Assembly (NCBI RefSeq): GCF_900537175.1
Contig: NZ_LS999833.1
Coordinates: 1,426,001 to 1,490,000 of the forward strand
Source: Lentilitoribacter sp. Alg239-R112
GTDB taxonomy: Bacteria > Pseudomonadota > Alphaproteobacteria > Rhizobiales > Rhizobiaceae
DNA: 64,000 nucleotides
Reading direction: 5' to 3'
Part shown: positions 19,190 through 27,636 of the stretch, in pieces
Layout of the letters: each line of letters starts with the position of its first letter
Position numbering within the stretch: the stretch's first letter is position 1
Translations under genes and position numbers: made by a program
The notes under the pieces: generated by a model
What the model saw: only the letters and a program-made list of their open reading frames with translations
What the model was told of the DNA's origin: nothing
The model's database searches: none

Positions 19190-19993
19190 ATGGACGAAGA
19201 AAAACTAGCGGAAGCTTACAACAAAGCACTTGAACTGGAAAAATCCGGTCAAGTTGATGATGCAGCTAAGGCCTATGAGAAAGTGCTGGAAATTGACCCC
19301 TCCGATCATGGTGGTGCTGCGGTAAGGATAGCAAGCATGGGTAAGGCAGAAGCACCCAAACGAGCGCCTCAAGCCTATGTCGCAACGCTCTTTGATCAAC
19401 ATGCAAACGTGTTCGACAAAGTGCTGGTTGATGATCTTGGCTATGATGTTCCAAAGCTCGCAGCCAAAATGTTAACTGAACACGGGATATCAGGCGTTGC
19501 CAGAGTTCTGGATCTAGGCTGCGGTACGGGTCTCATGGGGGTAAAACTTGTATCCGAGAGATCTAATATAATTGGCGTTGATCTATCCGAAAACATGCTC
19601 GAAATCGCCTATGATCGAGACGTATATGACGCGCTATATGTGGCAGATGTTGAAGATTATCTACTCGATAATGACGAAAACCCGTGGAACCTGATTTGCG
19701 CTGCAGATGTGCTGCCCTACCTAGGTGATTTGGAACAGTTTGCTAAAGGTATCTCAAGCAACCTCACCTCTAATAGCCACTGTATTTTTTCAACCGAAAC
19801 ACTGCCGCACGATGACTTTGCCGGGCAGAATTATACAGTTGGAAAATTTCAACGATTTGCACATCAACTCGACTACGTTGAAAATGTATTTAGAGAGCAC
19901 CGGTTAGAAATCCATACTTCCAAAGAAATTATTGTTCGTCACGAACAAGGAAACCCGATTTTCGGACATCTTGTTTTGATGCAAAAATCATAA
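19190..19993 (+). CDS. TPR-containing class I SAM methyltransferase
   Basis: A 267-residue cytoplasmic protein. The N-terminal ~45 residues form a tetratricopeptide-like helical hairpin (AYNKALELEKSGQVDDAAKAY). The rest is a class I methyltransferase domain with motif I VLDLGCGTGLMG and the acidic loop IGVDLSENML. This matches the predicted TPR-methyltransferase group COG4976, whose targets are not known. It follows the MFS gene at 37 bases and precedes the dehydrogenase by 26 bases, so the three may be one transcript. Function beyond methyl transfer cannot be assigned. Confidence 0.83.
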   Translation: MDEEKLAEAYNKALELEKSGQVDDAAKAYEKVLEIDPSDHGGAAVRIASMGKAEAPKRAPQAYVATLFDQHANVFDKVLVDDLGYDVPKLAAKMLTEHGISGVARVLDLGCGTGLMGVKLVSERSNIIGVDLSENMLEIAYDRDVYDALYVADVEDYLLDNDENPWNLICAADVLPYLGDLEQFAKGISSNLTSNSHCIFSTETLPHDDFAGQNYTVGKFQRFAHQLDYVENVFREHRLEIHTSKEIIVRHEQGNPIFGHLVLMQKS

Positions 19994-20019
19994 ACTGAAT
20001 TCAAACTAAAGGAATTAGA

Positions 20020-20898
20020 ATGGCAAAAGTAGCATTTATCGGTCTTGGCGTTATGGGCTACCCAATGGCAGGACACCTGAAAACCAAAGGTGGACACGAT
20101 GTTTGCGTTTATAATCGAACATCCGCAAAGGCAAAAAAATGGGCTGACGAGTTCGGCGGTTCAAGCGCCGACACCCCAGCGGAAGCGGCAAAAGATGCCG
20201 ATTTCATTTTTACATGCGTTGGAAATGATGATGACTTACGATCCGTTACGATTGATGAAACAGGCGTGCTAAATGGTATGAAGTCAGGAAGCATCCTCAT
20301 TGACAACACAACAGCATCAGCCAACGTAGCCAAAGAGCTCGCACAAGCATGCAAAAAACAAGGGTGTGGTTTTCTCGATGCGCCTATTTCTGGCGGGCAA
20401 GCCGGCGCTGAAAATGGTGCACTCACGGTCATGGTTGGCGGTGATGAAAAGACTTTCAATGAAGCAGAACCAGTCATCCAAAATTATGCCAAAATGGTTG
20501 GTCACATGGGTGAAGTTGGCGCAGGGCAAATCACTAAGATGGTCAATCAAATCTGTATTGCAGGCTTGGTGCAGGGGCTTTCAGAGGGGATAAATTTTGG
20601 CAAAAAAGCAGGCCTTGATATTGAAAAGGTTATCGATGTTATTTCAAAAGGTGCAGCTGGTTCATGGCAAATGGAAAACCGCTATAAGACAATGAATAGC
20701 GGCGAATATGAGCATGGGTTTGCGGTTGACTGGATGCGTAAAGACCTTGGAATTGTATTGGATCAAGCCAAAGATAATGGCGTAAGCTTACCCATTACAG
20801 CCCTCATAGATCAATTCTACAGTGACGTTCAAGCGATGGGTGGCAATAGATGGGATACGTCTTCACTTCTTGCGCGGCTTGAGAAGTTTGAAAAATAA
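20020..20898 (+). CDS. NAD(P)-dependent oxidoreductase, 3-hydroxyisobutyrate dehydrogenase family
   Basis: A 292-residue beta-hydroxyacid dehydrogenase. The Rossmann loop is FIGLGVMGYPMAGHL, the substrate-binding signature DAPISGGQAGAENG is intact, and the catalytic lysine lies in GQITKMVNQ. Members oxidise 3-hydroxyisobutyrate or reduce tartronate semialdehyde, or act on related acids including succinic semialdehyde. The sequence alone does not separate them, and no valine or glyoxylate catabolic genes adjoin. ATG 20020 has AAAGGAA upstream. It converges with the Lrp regulator, and a strong hairpin covers that junction. Confidence 0.85.
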   Translation: MAKVAFIGLGVMGYPMAGHLKTKGGHDVCVYNRTSAKAKKWADEFGGSSADTPAEAAKDADFIFTCVGNDDDLRSVTIDETGVLNGMKSGSILIDNTTASANVAKELAQACKKQGCGFLDAPISGGQAGAENGALTVMVGGDEKTFNEAEPVIQNYAKMVGHMGEVGAGQITKMVNQICIAGLVQGLSEGINFGKKAGLDIEKVIDVISKGAAGSWQMENRYKTMNSGEYEHGFAVDWMRKDLGIVLDQAKDNGVSLPITALIDQFYSDVQAMGGNRWDTSSLLARLEKFEK

Positions 20899-20910
20899 TT
20901 AGACATAAAG

Positions 20911-21396
20911 TTAGTCGGTGGAACGCCCATGTTCCACCGGCATATAATCAAGCGGTAACTCTGTTGTGTATTTGATTTTTTCCATAGCAAAAGCCGAACT
21001 CACATCACGAATTTCTATCCGCTCAATAAGTCGACGATAAAACTCGTCATAAGCTGTGATATCGGGAACGACGACACGCAACAGATAATCCACATCTCCA
21101 CTCATTCTATAGAATTCAACAATCTCTGGAAAATCTACGATCACTTCTGAAAAGCGTTTTAGCCATTCCGTACTGTGGGAATTCGTGCGAATAAACACAA
21201 ATACGGTGACCTTGACATTCACCTTATCAGCATCAAGCAATGCCACACGACGACGAATAACTCCGTCTTCTTCCAGCTTCTGAATGCGCCGCCAACATGG
21301 TGTTGTCGACAGGCCAACCTTTTTCGCAATATCTGCGACAGCTAAAGTTGTGTCTTCTTGTAGTAAGCGCAATATCTTCCGGTCGAGACGATCCAT
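20911..21396 (-). CDS. Lrp/AsnC family transcriptional regulator
   Basis: A 161-residue DNA-binding regulator. The N-terminal winged helix (LDRKILRLLQEDTTLAVADI, then STTPCWRRIQKLEEDGVI) and the C-terminal RAM ligand-binding domain (~65-150, with the MSGDVDYLLRVVV segment) are both complete. Such proteins sense amino acids. I chose ATG 21396 since the protein then starts at MDRLDRKIL as in the family; a longer frame from 21444 adds 16 unrelated residues. It has no adjacent transporter, so its target is unknown. The upstream region with the half-palindromic TAGCATCTATGCA could hold its own operator. Confidence 0.9.
   Translation of the reverse strand: MDRLDRKILRLLQEDTTLAVADIAKKVGLSTTPCWRRIQKLEEDGVIRRRVALLDADKVNVKVTVFVFIRTNSHSTEWLKRFSEVIVDFPEIVEFYRMSGDVDYLLRVVVPDITAYDEFYRRLIERIEIRDVSSAFAMEKIKYTTELPLDYMPVEHGRSTD
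20914..20941. terminator. strong hairpin at the oxidoreductase/lrp junction
   Basis: A nine-base perfect stem CGGTGGAAC/GTTCCACCG, extended by a wobble and a G-C pair, sits in the last codons of the lrp gene just past the convergent stops. On the minus strand an AT-rich stretch follows, so it likely ends lrp transcripts. Confidence 0.6.
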
Positions 21397-21649
21397 ACTT
21401 AAACTCTTATAGTTTCCCAAACATGAGTTAAGCATACATAGCATCTATGCAAGATTTAGTTCGGATAGTTTGTGAGGTAAAAAACATGTTTATACCCATT
21501 TTCCACAACCTAAATGTAAAAACAAGCAAATGCAGGGTGCCAAACAGCTCCAAAAAACCAAAGTTTGGAACCCAACTGCCAGAAAAGTAGAATAAGTTCT
21601 TAAGTTTTTAACGCTAAAATGGACCAAATTTAAAATTAGTTGAGCTGAT

Positions 21650-23191
21650 ATGGTAAACTCCGACGAGCAGATTGCAGATAAAAACATACTGGATCGCACA
21701 CAGAAGATTCCAAATGCAGCTGTCATGAATGCTGTTAAAAGTAAGCGCGAAAAATTGCAGCACGGAGCATTTGTGAAAAACAACTATGCGCGCGAAATGC
21801 TCGTTCTTCACACACAAAGTTTGCTTGAAGGCGCAGCTATCGGCCCCATATTGGTTATCTCTGTCGCTGTAGCAAGTTACTATTTACAACATACAATTGA
21901 CGCGTTTTTGTGGTCTATATTTGCATCAATTGCCTATACTATTTTGACATTGGTTGCCCGAAGTGCTGCAAAATTAAATCCAAATGATATGAAAACGACT
22001 ACCTGGCAACGTCGATATTACGCCAGTTATTTTATAATTGGACTTGTTTGGTCCGCGTTTTTTGCACTTCAAACCACTTTTCTCACATCGGAATCTGGCT
22101 ATTTCTTTGTTGCTGCCAGCTTACTTATTTTAACTGCAACTACAGCTACGTCTACATTGGCGCTATCAGCAGCAGTTTACTATGTAGTGATACCAATTCT
22201 CTCTGTCTTAGCATTCCATGCAATAAGAACACAATCAATTGCAGACGTGGGGCATTTAGGGTTTCAATTACTCGCCGCTGGTTTTTTTATTCTTCTCAGT
22301 CGAAAACTATATCAATCTAATGTCGCACGATTAGAGCATCAACTTGAAAAAGATGCACTTATTGCCGAATTAGAAGTTGCCAACTCTTTGTCCGATGAAG
22401 CGCGCAGAAGAGCCGAAGAGGCAAATCTTGCAAAGTCACGATTCTTAGCATCAATGAGCCATGAATTGCGCACACCGCTAAATGCTATACTTGGTTTTTC
22501 AGAAATCATGAAAAATGGTGTTATGGGGAAAATTGAGAACCCACAATATGTGCAATATATGGGAGATATCCACAGTTCTGGCCAGCATCTGTTAAACCTC
22601 ATCAATGAGATTCTGGACTTATCTCGTATCGAAGCCGGTCGGTATGAGCTATCAGAGGAATCTGTATCATTAGCAGATATTAGCTCTGACTGCATCGCAA
22701 TGGTTCAATTGAAGGCTCGCAATAAAGACATAAGTATCGTGGAACTTTTCGAAGAAAGCCTACCCATGGTATGGGCCGATGAAAAATCCATTCGGCAAGT
22801 CATCCTTAATTTGCTTTCAAATGCAGTAAAATTCACACCCAGCAAAGGTGAGATCAATATCAAACTTGGATGGACCGCAGGCGGTGGACAATATCTCTCC
22901 ATCACAGACAATGGAACAGGTATACCCGAAGAAGAAATCCCAATCGTTTTATCTGCATTTGGTCAAGGTTCAATTGCAATCAAAAGCGCTGAACAGGGAA
23001 CTGGTTTAGGTCTACCTATTGTGCAAGCAATCATGAAAAAGCATGAAGGCAATTTTACCCTTAAATCTAAGCTGCGCGTCGGAACGACAGCAACTTGCAC
23101 ATTCCCAGCAAAACGGGTGATGCAGTCTATTTCGCCGGTTGAGCAAACGCCCGTCAACAACTCAACAAAAAAACGCGTCGGAACACGATAA
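21650..23191 (+). CDS. membrane sensor histidine kinase (orphan)
   Basis: A 513-residue protein. Residues ~60-220 hold about six hydrophobic segments with short loops, forming a membrane sensor without a large periplasmic domain. A short coiled coil (EKDALIAELEVANSLS) leads into the HisKA domain with phospho-acceptor His271 in MSHELRTPLNAILGFSE. The ATPase domain follows, with N-box NLLSNAVKF, G1 ITDNGTGIP and G2 GTGLGLPIVQ. No response regulator is adjacent, so the partner is elsewhere. Signal unknown. The last codons converge on cobT with only three bases between stops. Confidence 0.9.
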   Translation: MVNSDEQIADKNILDRTQKIPNAAVMNAVKSKREKLQHGAFVKNNYAREMLVLHTQSLLEGAAIGPILVISVAVASYYLQHTIDAFLWSIFASIAYTILTLVARSAAKLNPNDMKTTTWQRRYYASYFIIGLVWSAFFALQTTFLTSESGYFFVAASLLILTATTATSTLALSAAVYYVVIPILSVLAFHAIRTQSIADVGHLGFQLLAAGFFILLSRKLYQSNVARLEHQLEKDALIAELEVANSLSDEARRRAEEANLAKSRFLASMSHELRTPLNAILGFSEIMKNGVMGKIENPQYVQYMGDIHSSGQHLLNLINEILDLSRIEAGRYELSEESVSLADISSDCIAMVQLKARNKDISIVELFEESLPMVWADEKSIRQVILNLLSNAVKFTPSKGEINIKLGWTAGGGQYLSITDNGTGIPEEEIPIVLSAFGQGSIAIKSAEQGTGLGLPIVQAIMKKHEGNFTLKSKLRVGTTATCTFPAKRVMQSISPVEQTPVNNSTKKRVGTR

Positions 23192-23207
23192 ACCCTACGC
23201 TTTATCG
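23186..23207. terminator. hairpin spanning both stops of the kinase gene and cobT
   Basis: CGATAAA and TTTATCG form a perfect seven-base stem around CCCTACGC. It contains the kinase stop and the cobT stop. No T-run follows. Confidence 0.4.
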
Positions 23208-24211
23208 CTTACACCAGCTTGATCAAAGGTTGCCATTCCAGAATGGCATTGCGCGGCTGCCTTAACAATTCCAGCGGCAAGTGCAGCGCCCGTCCCCTCA
23301 CCTAACCGCATACCCAATGCAAGTAACGGTGTTTTACCAATATTCTCCAAAACCCTAATATGCCCCGGTTCCGCAGATACATGTCCAACCAAACAATGAT
23401 CGAGCGCTTTGGGGTTCGCAGCATGTAGAACTGCCGCAGCAGCTGTTGCAACGAATCCATCAATGATAACCGGAATACATTCCATACGCGCTGCTAATAT
23501 TGCGCCAGCCATCGCTGCAATCTCGCGACCACCTAATCGTCTTAAAATTTCAAACGGGTCGTTCAAATGAGCTTTATGCAAATCAACAGCCTTCTCGACA
23601 GCCTCAATTTTTTGTTGAAGAACCTCACCTTGTGCGCCAGTTCCCGGACCCACCCATTCCTCGGCTGTTCCGCCATATAGAGCCAGGTAAATAGCCGATG
23701 CCACAGTTGTATTGCCAATACCCATTTCGCCAATACAAAGCAGATCGGTCCCGCCTGCGATAGCCTCCATGCCGAAGGCCATGGTTGCCGCGCATGCCTG
23801 CTCATCCAAGGCTGCTTCTTTTGTGAAATCAGCTGTAGGATGCTCCAATGCTAAATCAAAAATCTTAAGACCAAGATCATGAGTAACACAAATCTGATTT
23901 ATTGCAGCACCTCCCGCAGCAAAATTTTCGACCATCTGCGCCGTCACAGATTGAGGGAAAGGCGATACACCTTGATCCACCACACCGTGATTACCAGCAA
24001 ATATAGCAACGAGAGGACGTGTAACGGCGGGCGGTCTACCTGTCCAAGCAGCAAGCCAAAGTGCGATTTCTTCAAGACGTCCTAATGCACCTGGCGGCTT
24101 GGTTAGCTGGCCATCGCGCGTTCGCGCATTATCAACAGCTTGAGAATTGGGCCCCGGTAAATTACGTACTAATTCGCGGAAATCGTCAAAAGGCAAACCA
24201 CTTGCAGACAT
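23195..24211 (-). CDS. cobT: nicotinate-nucleotide--dimethylbenzimidazole phosphoribosyltransferase
   Basis: A 338-residue enzyme of cobalamin lower-ligand assembly that activates dimethylbenzimidazole to alpha-ribazole phosphate. Recognised from PPGALGRLEEIALWLA, FAGNHGV, GEMGIGNTT and the C-terminal LGEGTGAALA, whose Glu is the catalytic base in this family. ATG 24211 has GGGAG upstream; an upstream TTG at 24229 is less likely. It is divergent from cobS, which carries out the next joining step, so the two probably share a control region. No cobalamin riboswitch is evident between them. Confidence 0.95.
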   Translation of the reverse strand: MSASGLPFDDFRELVRNLPGPNSQAVDNARTRDGQLTKPPGALGRLEEIALWLAAWTGRPPAVTRPLVAIFAGNHGVVDQGVSPFPQSVTAQMVENFAAGGAAINQICVTHDLGLKIFDLALEHPTADFTKEAALDEQACAATMAFGMEAIAGGTDLLCIGEMGIGNTTVASAIYLALYGGTAEEWVGPGTGAQGEVLQQKIEAVEKAVDLHKAHLNDPFEILRRLGGREIAAMAGAILAARMECIPVIIDGFVATAAAAVLHAANPKALDHCLVGHVSAEPGHIRVLENIGKTPLLALGMRLGEGTGAALAAGIVKAAAQCHSGMATFDQAGVSDKA

Positions 24212-24361
24212 ATTATTCTCCCAACTCAAGAGCTATTTAATTTCTACATTCTTATTCAAGATTATTAATGAAGCTAGTAATGATCATCTATACAGATTAC
24301 AACCTCACCAAACATGAATGTACCGGAAAAAATAAAACCACATTATTGACGTTAGATCTCG

Positions 24362-25138
24362 ATGGAAAACTACTTACAAAGATTAGCGCGTTCGATAGGC
24401 TTCTTAAGTCGCTATCCAGTTCCAACACGCTATTTCCATGGCGACGATGGAAGTCTGGGCGAAACATCAGGTATGTTCGCACTTTCTGGTGTAATTATTG
24501 CATTACCAATCGCTTGCATAGCAGCACTACTTAGTAAATTCGGAACCAATGAAATGCTCATCGCGGTTTTGGTGCTTGCAATGCAAACATTCATAACAGG
24601 CGCCCTACATGAAGATGGGTTATCTGATTGTGTAGATGGTTTTTGGGGTGGTCGAAACAAAGAACATATTCTTGAAATTATGCGCGATTCCAGACTTGGT
24701 GCATACGGTACTTTGGCTCTGATCTTTTCAATCTTACTAAAGTTTGTTGCACTTAGCACTATCATAGATCAAGTAGGCGCCGTTCAACTCTTTATCTTGA
24801 TCCCCGCAATATCCGGTATTAGTCGCGCAGTTATGGTTTGGCATTGGCGATCGCTGCCCCCAGCTCGCCAGGATGGAGTTGCAAAACAAGTTGGGATACC
24901 AACCCAACGATCGTTTAATGAAAACATGATAGCGTCTATCATGCTAATCGCATTGCCGCTCATATTCGGCTACAATATTTTAAACATTGTAATTGCAATC
25001 CCGCTTACTATCTCATGCGTGTACCTATTCACCAAGTTGGCAGATAAAAAAATCAATGGACACACAGGCGATACAATTGGCGCAACCCAACAAATCAGCG
25101 AAGCAGCGTTATTATTTGGTTTTGCATCATTGGCTTAG
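24362..25138 (+). CDS. cobS: adenosylcobinamide-GDP ribazoletransferase
   Basis: A 258-residue inner-membrane enzyme that joins adenosylcobinamide-GDP and alpha-ribazole in the last steps of vitamin B12 synthesis. The conserved HEDGLSDCVDGFWGG motif and the following RDSRLGAYG segment mark the active site, and several hydrophobic helices fill the rest. Length is normal. It is divergent from cobT. A DUF1289 gene begins ten bases downstream. Confidence 0.94.
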   Translation: MENYLQRLARSIGFLSRYPVPTRYFHGDDGSLGETSGMFALSGVIIALPIACIAALLSKFGTNEMLIAVLVLAMQTFITGALHEDGLSDCVDGFWGGRNKEHILEIMRDSRLGAYGTLALIFSILLKFVALSTIIDQVGAVQLFILIPAISGISRAVMVWHWRSLPPARQDGVAKQVGIPTQRSFNENMIASIMLIALPLIFGYNILNIVIAIPLTISCVYLFTKLADKKINGHTGDTIGATQQISEAALLFGFASLA

Positions 25139-25148
25139 GAATAATTGA

Positions 25149-25376
25149 ATGAGCAATATACAATCTCCATGCACGCTGGTTTGTTCAATCGATCTAAAAA
25201 CAGGTTACTGTTTTGGCTGTGGGCGCACGGGCGATGAGATTACAAAGTGGGTGGATTATACACCACAACAACGTACTGAGATCATGGGTGTATTGAGCGC
25301 TCGACTGGAAGAAATCGACAGAAAGCCTCGACGCGTGACACGACGACAACAAATAAAACGTAATAAAGAAGCATAA
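25149..25376 (+). CDS. DUF1289 family small zinc-type protein
   Basis: A 75-residue protein with the four-cysteine pattern of DUF1289: SPCTLVCSID followed by GYCFGCGRT. The tail is rich in Arg and Lys. DUF1289 proteins are small, often next to unrelated genes, and have no established activity. Four cysteines suggest metal binding. It starts ten bases after cobS and likely shares its transcript. Confidence 0.85.
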   Translation: MSNIQSPCTLVCSIDLKTGYCFGCGRTGDEITKWVDYTPQQRTEIMGVLSARLEEIDRKPRRVTRRQQIKRNKEA

Positions 25377-25410
25377 GGCTACTTAAGCGAGACTATAGAA
25401 AAACCTTATG
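25372..25410. terminator. hairpin at the DUF1289/TauE convergent junction
   Basis: CATAAGG (25372-25378) and CCTTATG (25404-25410) are perfect complements that flank both stop codons. On the minus strand TTTTT lies inside the loop side. Weak evidence. Confidence 0.3.
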
Positions 25411-26195
25411 GCTACGAGTAGCAAGAAGATACCAAATCCAACTTCTAATTGACGTTTCTCCAATCTATGGGCAAGCCTAGCACCTACTGGTGCCAGCATT
25501 AGGGTGATCGGAATAATCAATAAAACGGCGGGCCAATTCACAAAGCCAGTCGAAAATGGCGGCAAGCCCTCAATGCTCCAACCTGCCCAGACATAACCTA
25601 TTAAACCAGGAATAGAGATAAGAACGCCGACGCCTGAAGATGTCGCCACGGCTTGGTGCATTGGCCGATTATAGAGTGTCATAAATGTGTTATTCAACAC
25701 ACCGCCGCCGATACCCATCAGAGCCGATAACAATCCCACAATAACGCCAACTATCCATCGATAAATCCCACCTGGTAAATCTTTCCCCAAACGCCAATGC
25801 GGCTGATTAAAAATCATGCGTATTGCCACGATGATGGCTATAAATGCAAAAATAGCACGCAATGCTTCGCCTGAGGCAATGAAAGCAATATATGAAGCAA
25901 TCAAAACACCTATCGGTACGGCCACGATCCATTTTTTAAGGGTTTCCATATCAATGACACCGCTTTGCCGGTGTGTCATAAAAGATCGAATTGAGGTGGG
26001 TACAATAATGGCAAGTGAGGTTCCAACAGACACATGCATTACAATTGCCTGATCAAGCCCCCAAGCACTGAAAGCCTGGTAAAAAACCGGCACAAGAACA
26101 GCGCCACCGCCAATACCAAATAGTCCAGCGAGTACACCAGCTACAACTCCGGCTGCTATTAACACCAAAGCAAAATATACAAGTTCGTATGACAC
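25383..26195 (-). CDS. TauE/SafE family sulfite/anion exporter
   Basis: A 270-residue membrane protein with about eight helices in two inverted halves, each containing the family motif: LFGIGGGAVLVP near residue 30 and LMGIGGGVLNNTFM near 165. Members export sulfite, sulfoacetate or other anions. The start is GTG at 26195 with GGGGT upstream at normal spacing. A taurine aminotransferase lies 2.7 kb away on the other strand, which makes sulfite export plausible but is not proof. Confidence 0.87.
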   Translation of the reverse strand: MSYELVYFALVLIAAGVVAGVLAGLFGIGGGAVLVPVFYQAFSAWGLDQAIVMHVSVGTSLAIIVPTSIRSFMTHRQSGVIDMETLKKWIVAVPIGVLIASYIAFIASGEALRAIFAFIAIIVAIRMIFNQPHWRLGKDLPGGIYRWIVGVIVGLLSALMGIGGGVLNNTFMTLYNRPMHQAVATSSGVGVLISIPGLIGYVWAGWSIEGLPPFSTGFVNWPAVLLIIPITLMLAPVGARLAHRLEKRQLEVGFGIFLLLVAIRFFYSLA

Positions 26196-26280
26196 GCAGA
26201 TAACCCCACCCTTTTAAGATTATTCATCTCATAGGAGAGTTAGCTTAAAATAACCAGCTTAAATTAACTCGAAGCAGAAC

Positions 26281-27129
26281 CTAAAGATCGCAATGTCTAT
26301 ACCCAGTTTTGCGTTGCCTTAGATCAAAATGAAAATGATCTCGGTGGTGCACGTCACTTCCAGGGCCAAGTACGGTCGTAAAATATTTGCAACTTTGAGC
26401 GCGGACTTTGTGCAAAAGTCCTTTCTCCCGAAATGCAAAAAAACCAGGTCGCTTTACAACAATCGTTTTACCGCTGTTGAGTTTGATCTTTCCAATATCA
26501 ATTGCATTCCCTTTGGAATGCTCAGACATTTTAGCTCCTCTTTTTGAGTTCATCGTGCGACAGGAGTAGGAAGACATTTGATGAATGCTTTTGATACCTG
26601 ACAGGTATCGCATGCGCGCAGCACCACTTAATTCGTTCTTGACCCACTTTGCGAACGCTAAGGCCATGGGGCAATTCAATGTAGCATCAGGCACAACGTC
26701 TATACCACCAGATAATGATTTAACCTTCACAGGACTAGCAATACCACAAGAACCCGGTCCAACTACCGGAGGCGGTGTGTCAAAACGCACACCCAATCGT
26801 CTTAATTGGCGCTGGCATACAGATTCTGCTGGTTTTGCACGACCAAGTATGGCTTGCGGTGAAAATAATGTCGCCACCTCTTTCCGCTGTTCCGGTTGAG
26901 TTTGACCCTCAGGTGTTGGTCCATCCAACGATGAAATCATGGGCGGCAATTGTGGTACTGAAGTTGGTGTCGTACTCAACGGTGTAATGGATGACACAAT
27001 ATCCCCGGGAGGGGAAAGCACACTATTGGGTGAACAGCTGGTCAAGACCAATACACTCGAAAGCAAAAAAGCCATCAGAACGGAAGTGTTTCGTCTAAAT
27101 TTTGTTAAAAGGCGAACAACCTGCAACAT
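26281..27129 (-). CDS. extensin-like domain lipoprotein
   Basis: A 282-residue protein. The N-terminus has a lipoprotein signal, FLLSSVLVLTSC, with the lipid-attachment Cys in the LTSC box. A Pro/Ser/Thr-rich linker (~40-100) follows, then the C-terminal extensin-like domain found in many alphaproteobacteria, from QRQLRRLGVRF onwards, with GSCGIASPV, HSKGNAIDIG and HHRDHFHFD. The His/Asp pattern resembles metal-dependent peptidoglycan peptidases of the VanY/MepA type; activity here is inference. ATG 27129 has GGAG eight bases upstream. A longer frame up to 27261 lacks a plausible signal. Confidence 0.82.
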   Translation of the reverse strand: MLQVVRLLTKFRRNTSVLMAFLLSSVLVLTSCSPNSVLSPPGDIVSSITPLSTTPTSVPQLPPMISSLDGPTPEGQTQPEQRKEVATLFSPQAILGRAKPAESVCQRQLRRLGVRFDTPPPVVGPGSCGIASPVKVKSLSGGIDVVPDATLNCPMALAFAKWVKNELSGAARMRYLSGIKSIHQMSSYSCRTMNSKRGAKMSEHSKGNAIDIGKIKLNSGKTIVVKRPGFFAFREKGLLHKVRAQSCKYFTTVLGPGSDVHHRDHFHFDLRQRKTGYRHCDL

Positions 27130-27239
27130 ACGCATAACTCCAAAGGCAGGACAACAAGAGCAGATTATCGCAGATTGAGGTAAATGAAATATTATCCTAA
27201 AATTAACTCTATGATTCCCGACACAAAAGGCGCATCCAA

Positions 27240-27629
27240 ATGAGCAAAGACGACAAACCAACGGGTGAACTTACCCTTAGAACGCTGGCAATGCCCGGTG
27301 ATGCTAATGCTGCCGGAGATATTTTCGGTGGTTGGGTGATGGCCCAAATGGATCTAGCCAGCGGTATTCGCGCAGCCGAACGAGCCCATGGACGCGTTGT
27401 AACAGCTGCAGTAAAAGAGATGGTATTTAAAAAGCCCGTGAAGATCGGCGATACTCTTGGCATCTACATCGATATTGTAAAAGTCGGGACAACATCGATG
27501 ACACTTCAAGTCGATGCTTGGGTGCAACGATACCTCACAGATGTCATGGAAAAAGTCACGGATGCAAAAATTGTTATGGTTGCGCTGGACGAGAATGGTA
27601 GTCCAAAGCCAATTCCAGCAGCAGAATAA
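27240..27629 (+). CDS. acyl-CoA thioesterase, YciA type
   Basis: A 129-residue hotdog-fold enzyme that hydrolyses acyl-CoA. The family segment GDANAAGDIFGGWVMAQMD contains the catalytic Asp, followed by VTAAVKEMVFKKPVKIGD. Length and pattern match the YciA group, which acts on a broad range of CoA esters. It is convergent with dusA, leaving seven bases between stops. Confidence 0.92.
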   Translation: MSKDDKPTGELTLRTLAMPGDANAAGDIFGGWVMAQMDLASGIRAAERAHGRVVTAAVKEMVFKKPVKIGDTLGIYIDIVKVGTTSMTLQVDAWVQRYLTDVMEKVTDAKIVMVALDENGSPKPIPAAE

Positions 27630-27636
27630 GCTTGAA

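Noticed and set aside
24212..24361. Possible cobalamin riboswitch between cobT and cobS
   Set aside because: The region is too short, and no B12-box-like or pairing pattern is seen.
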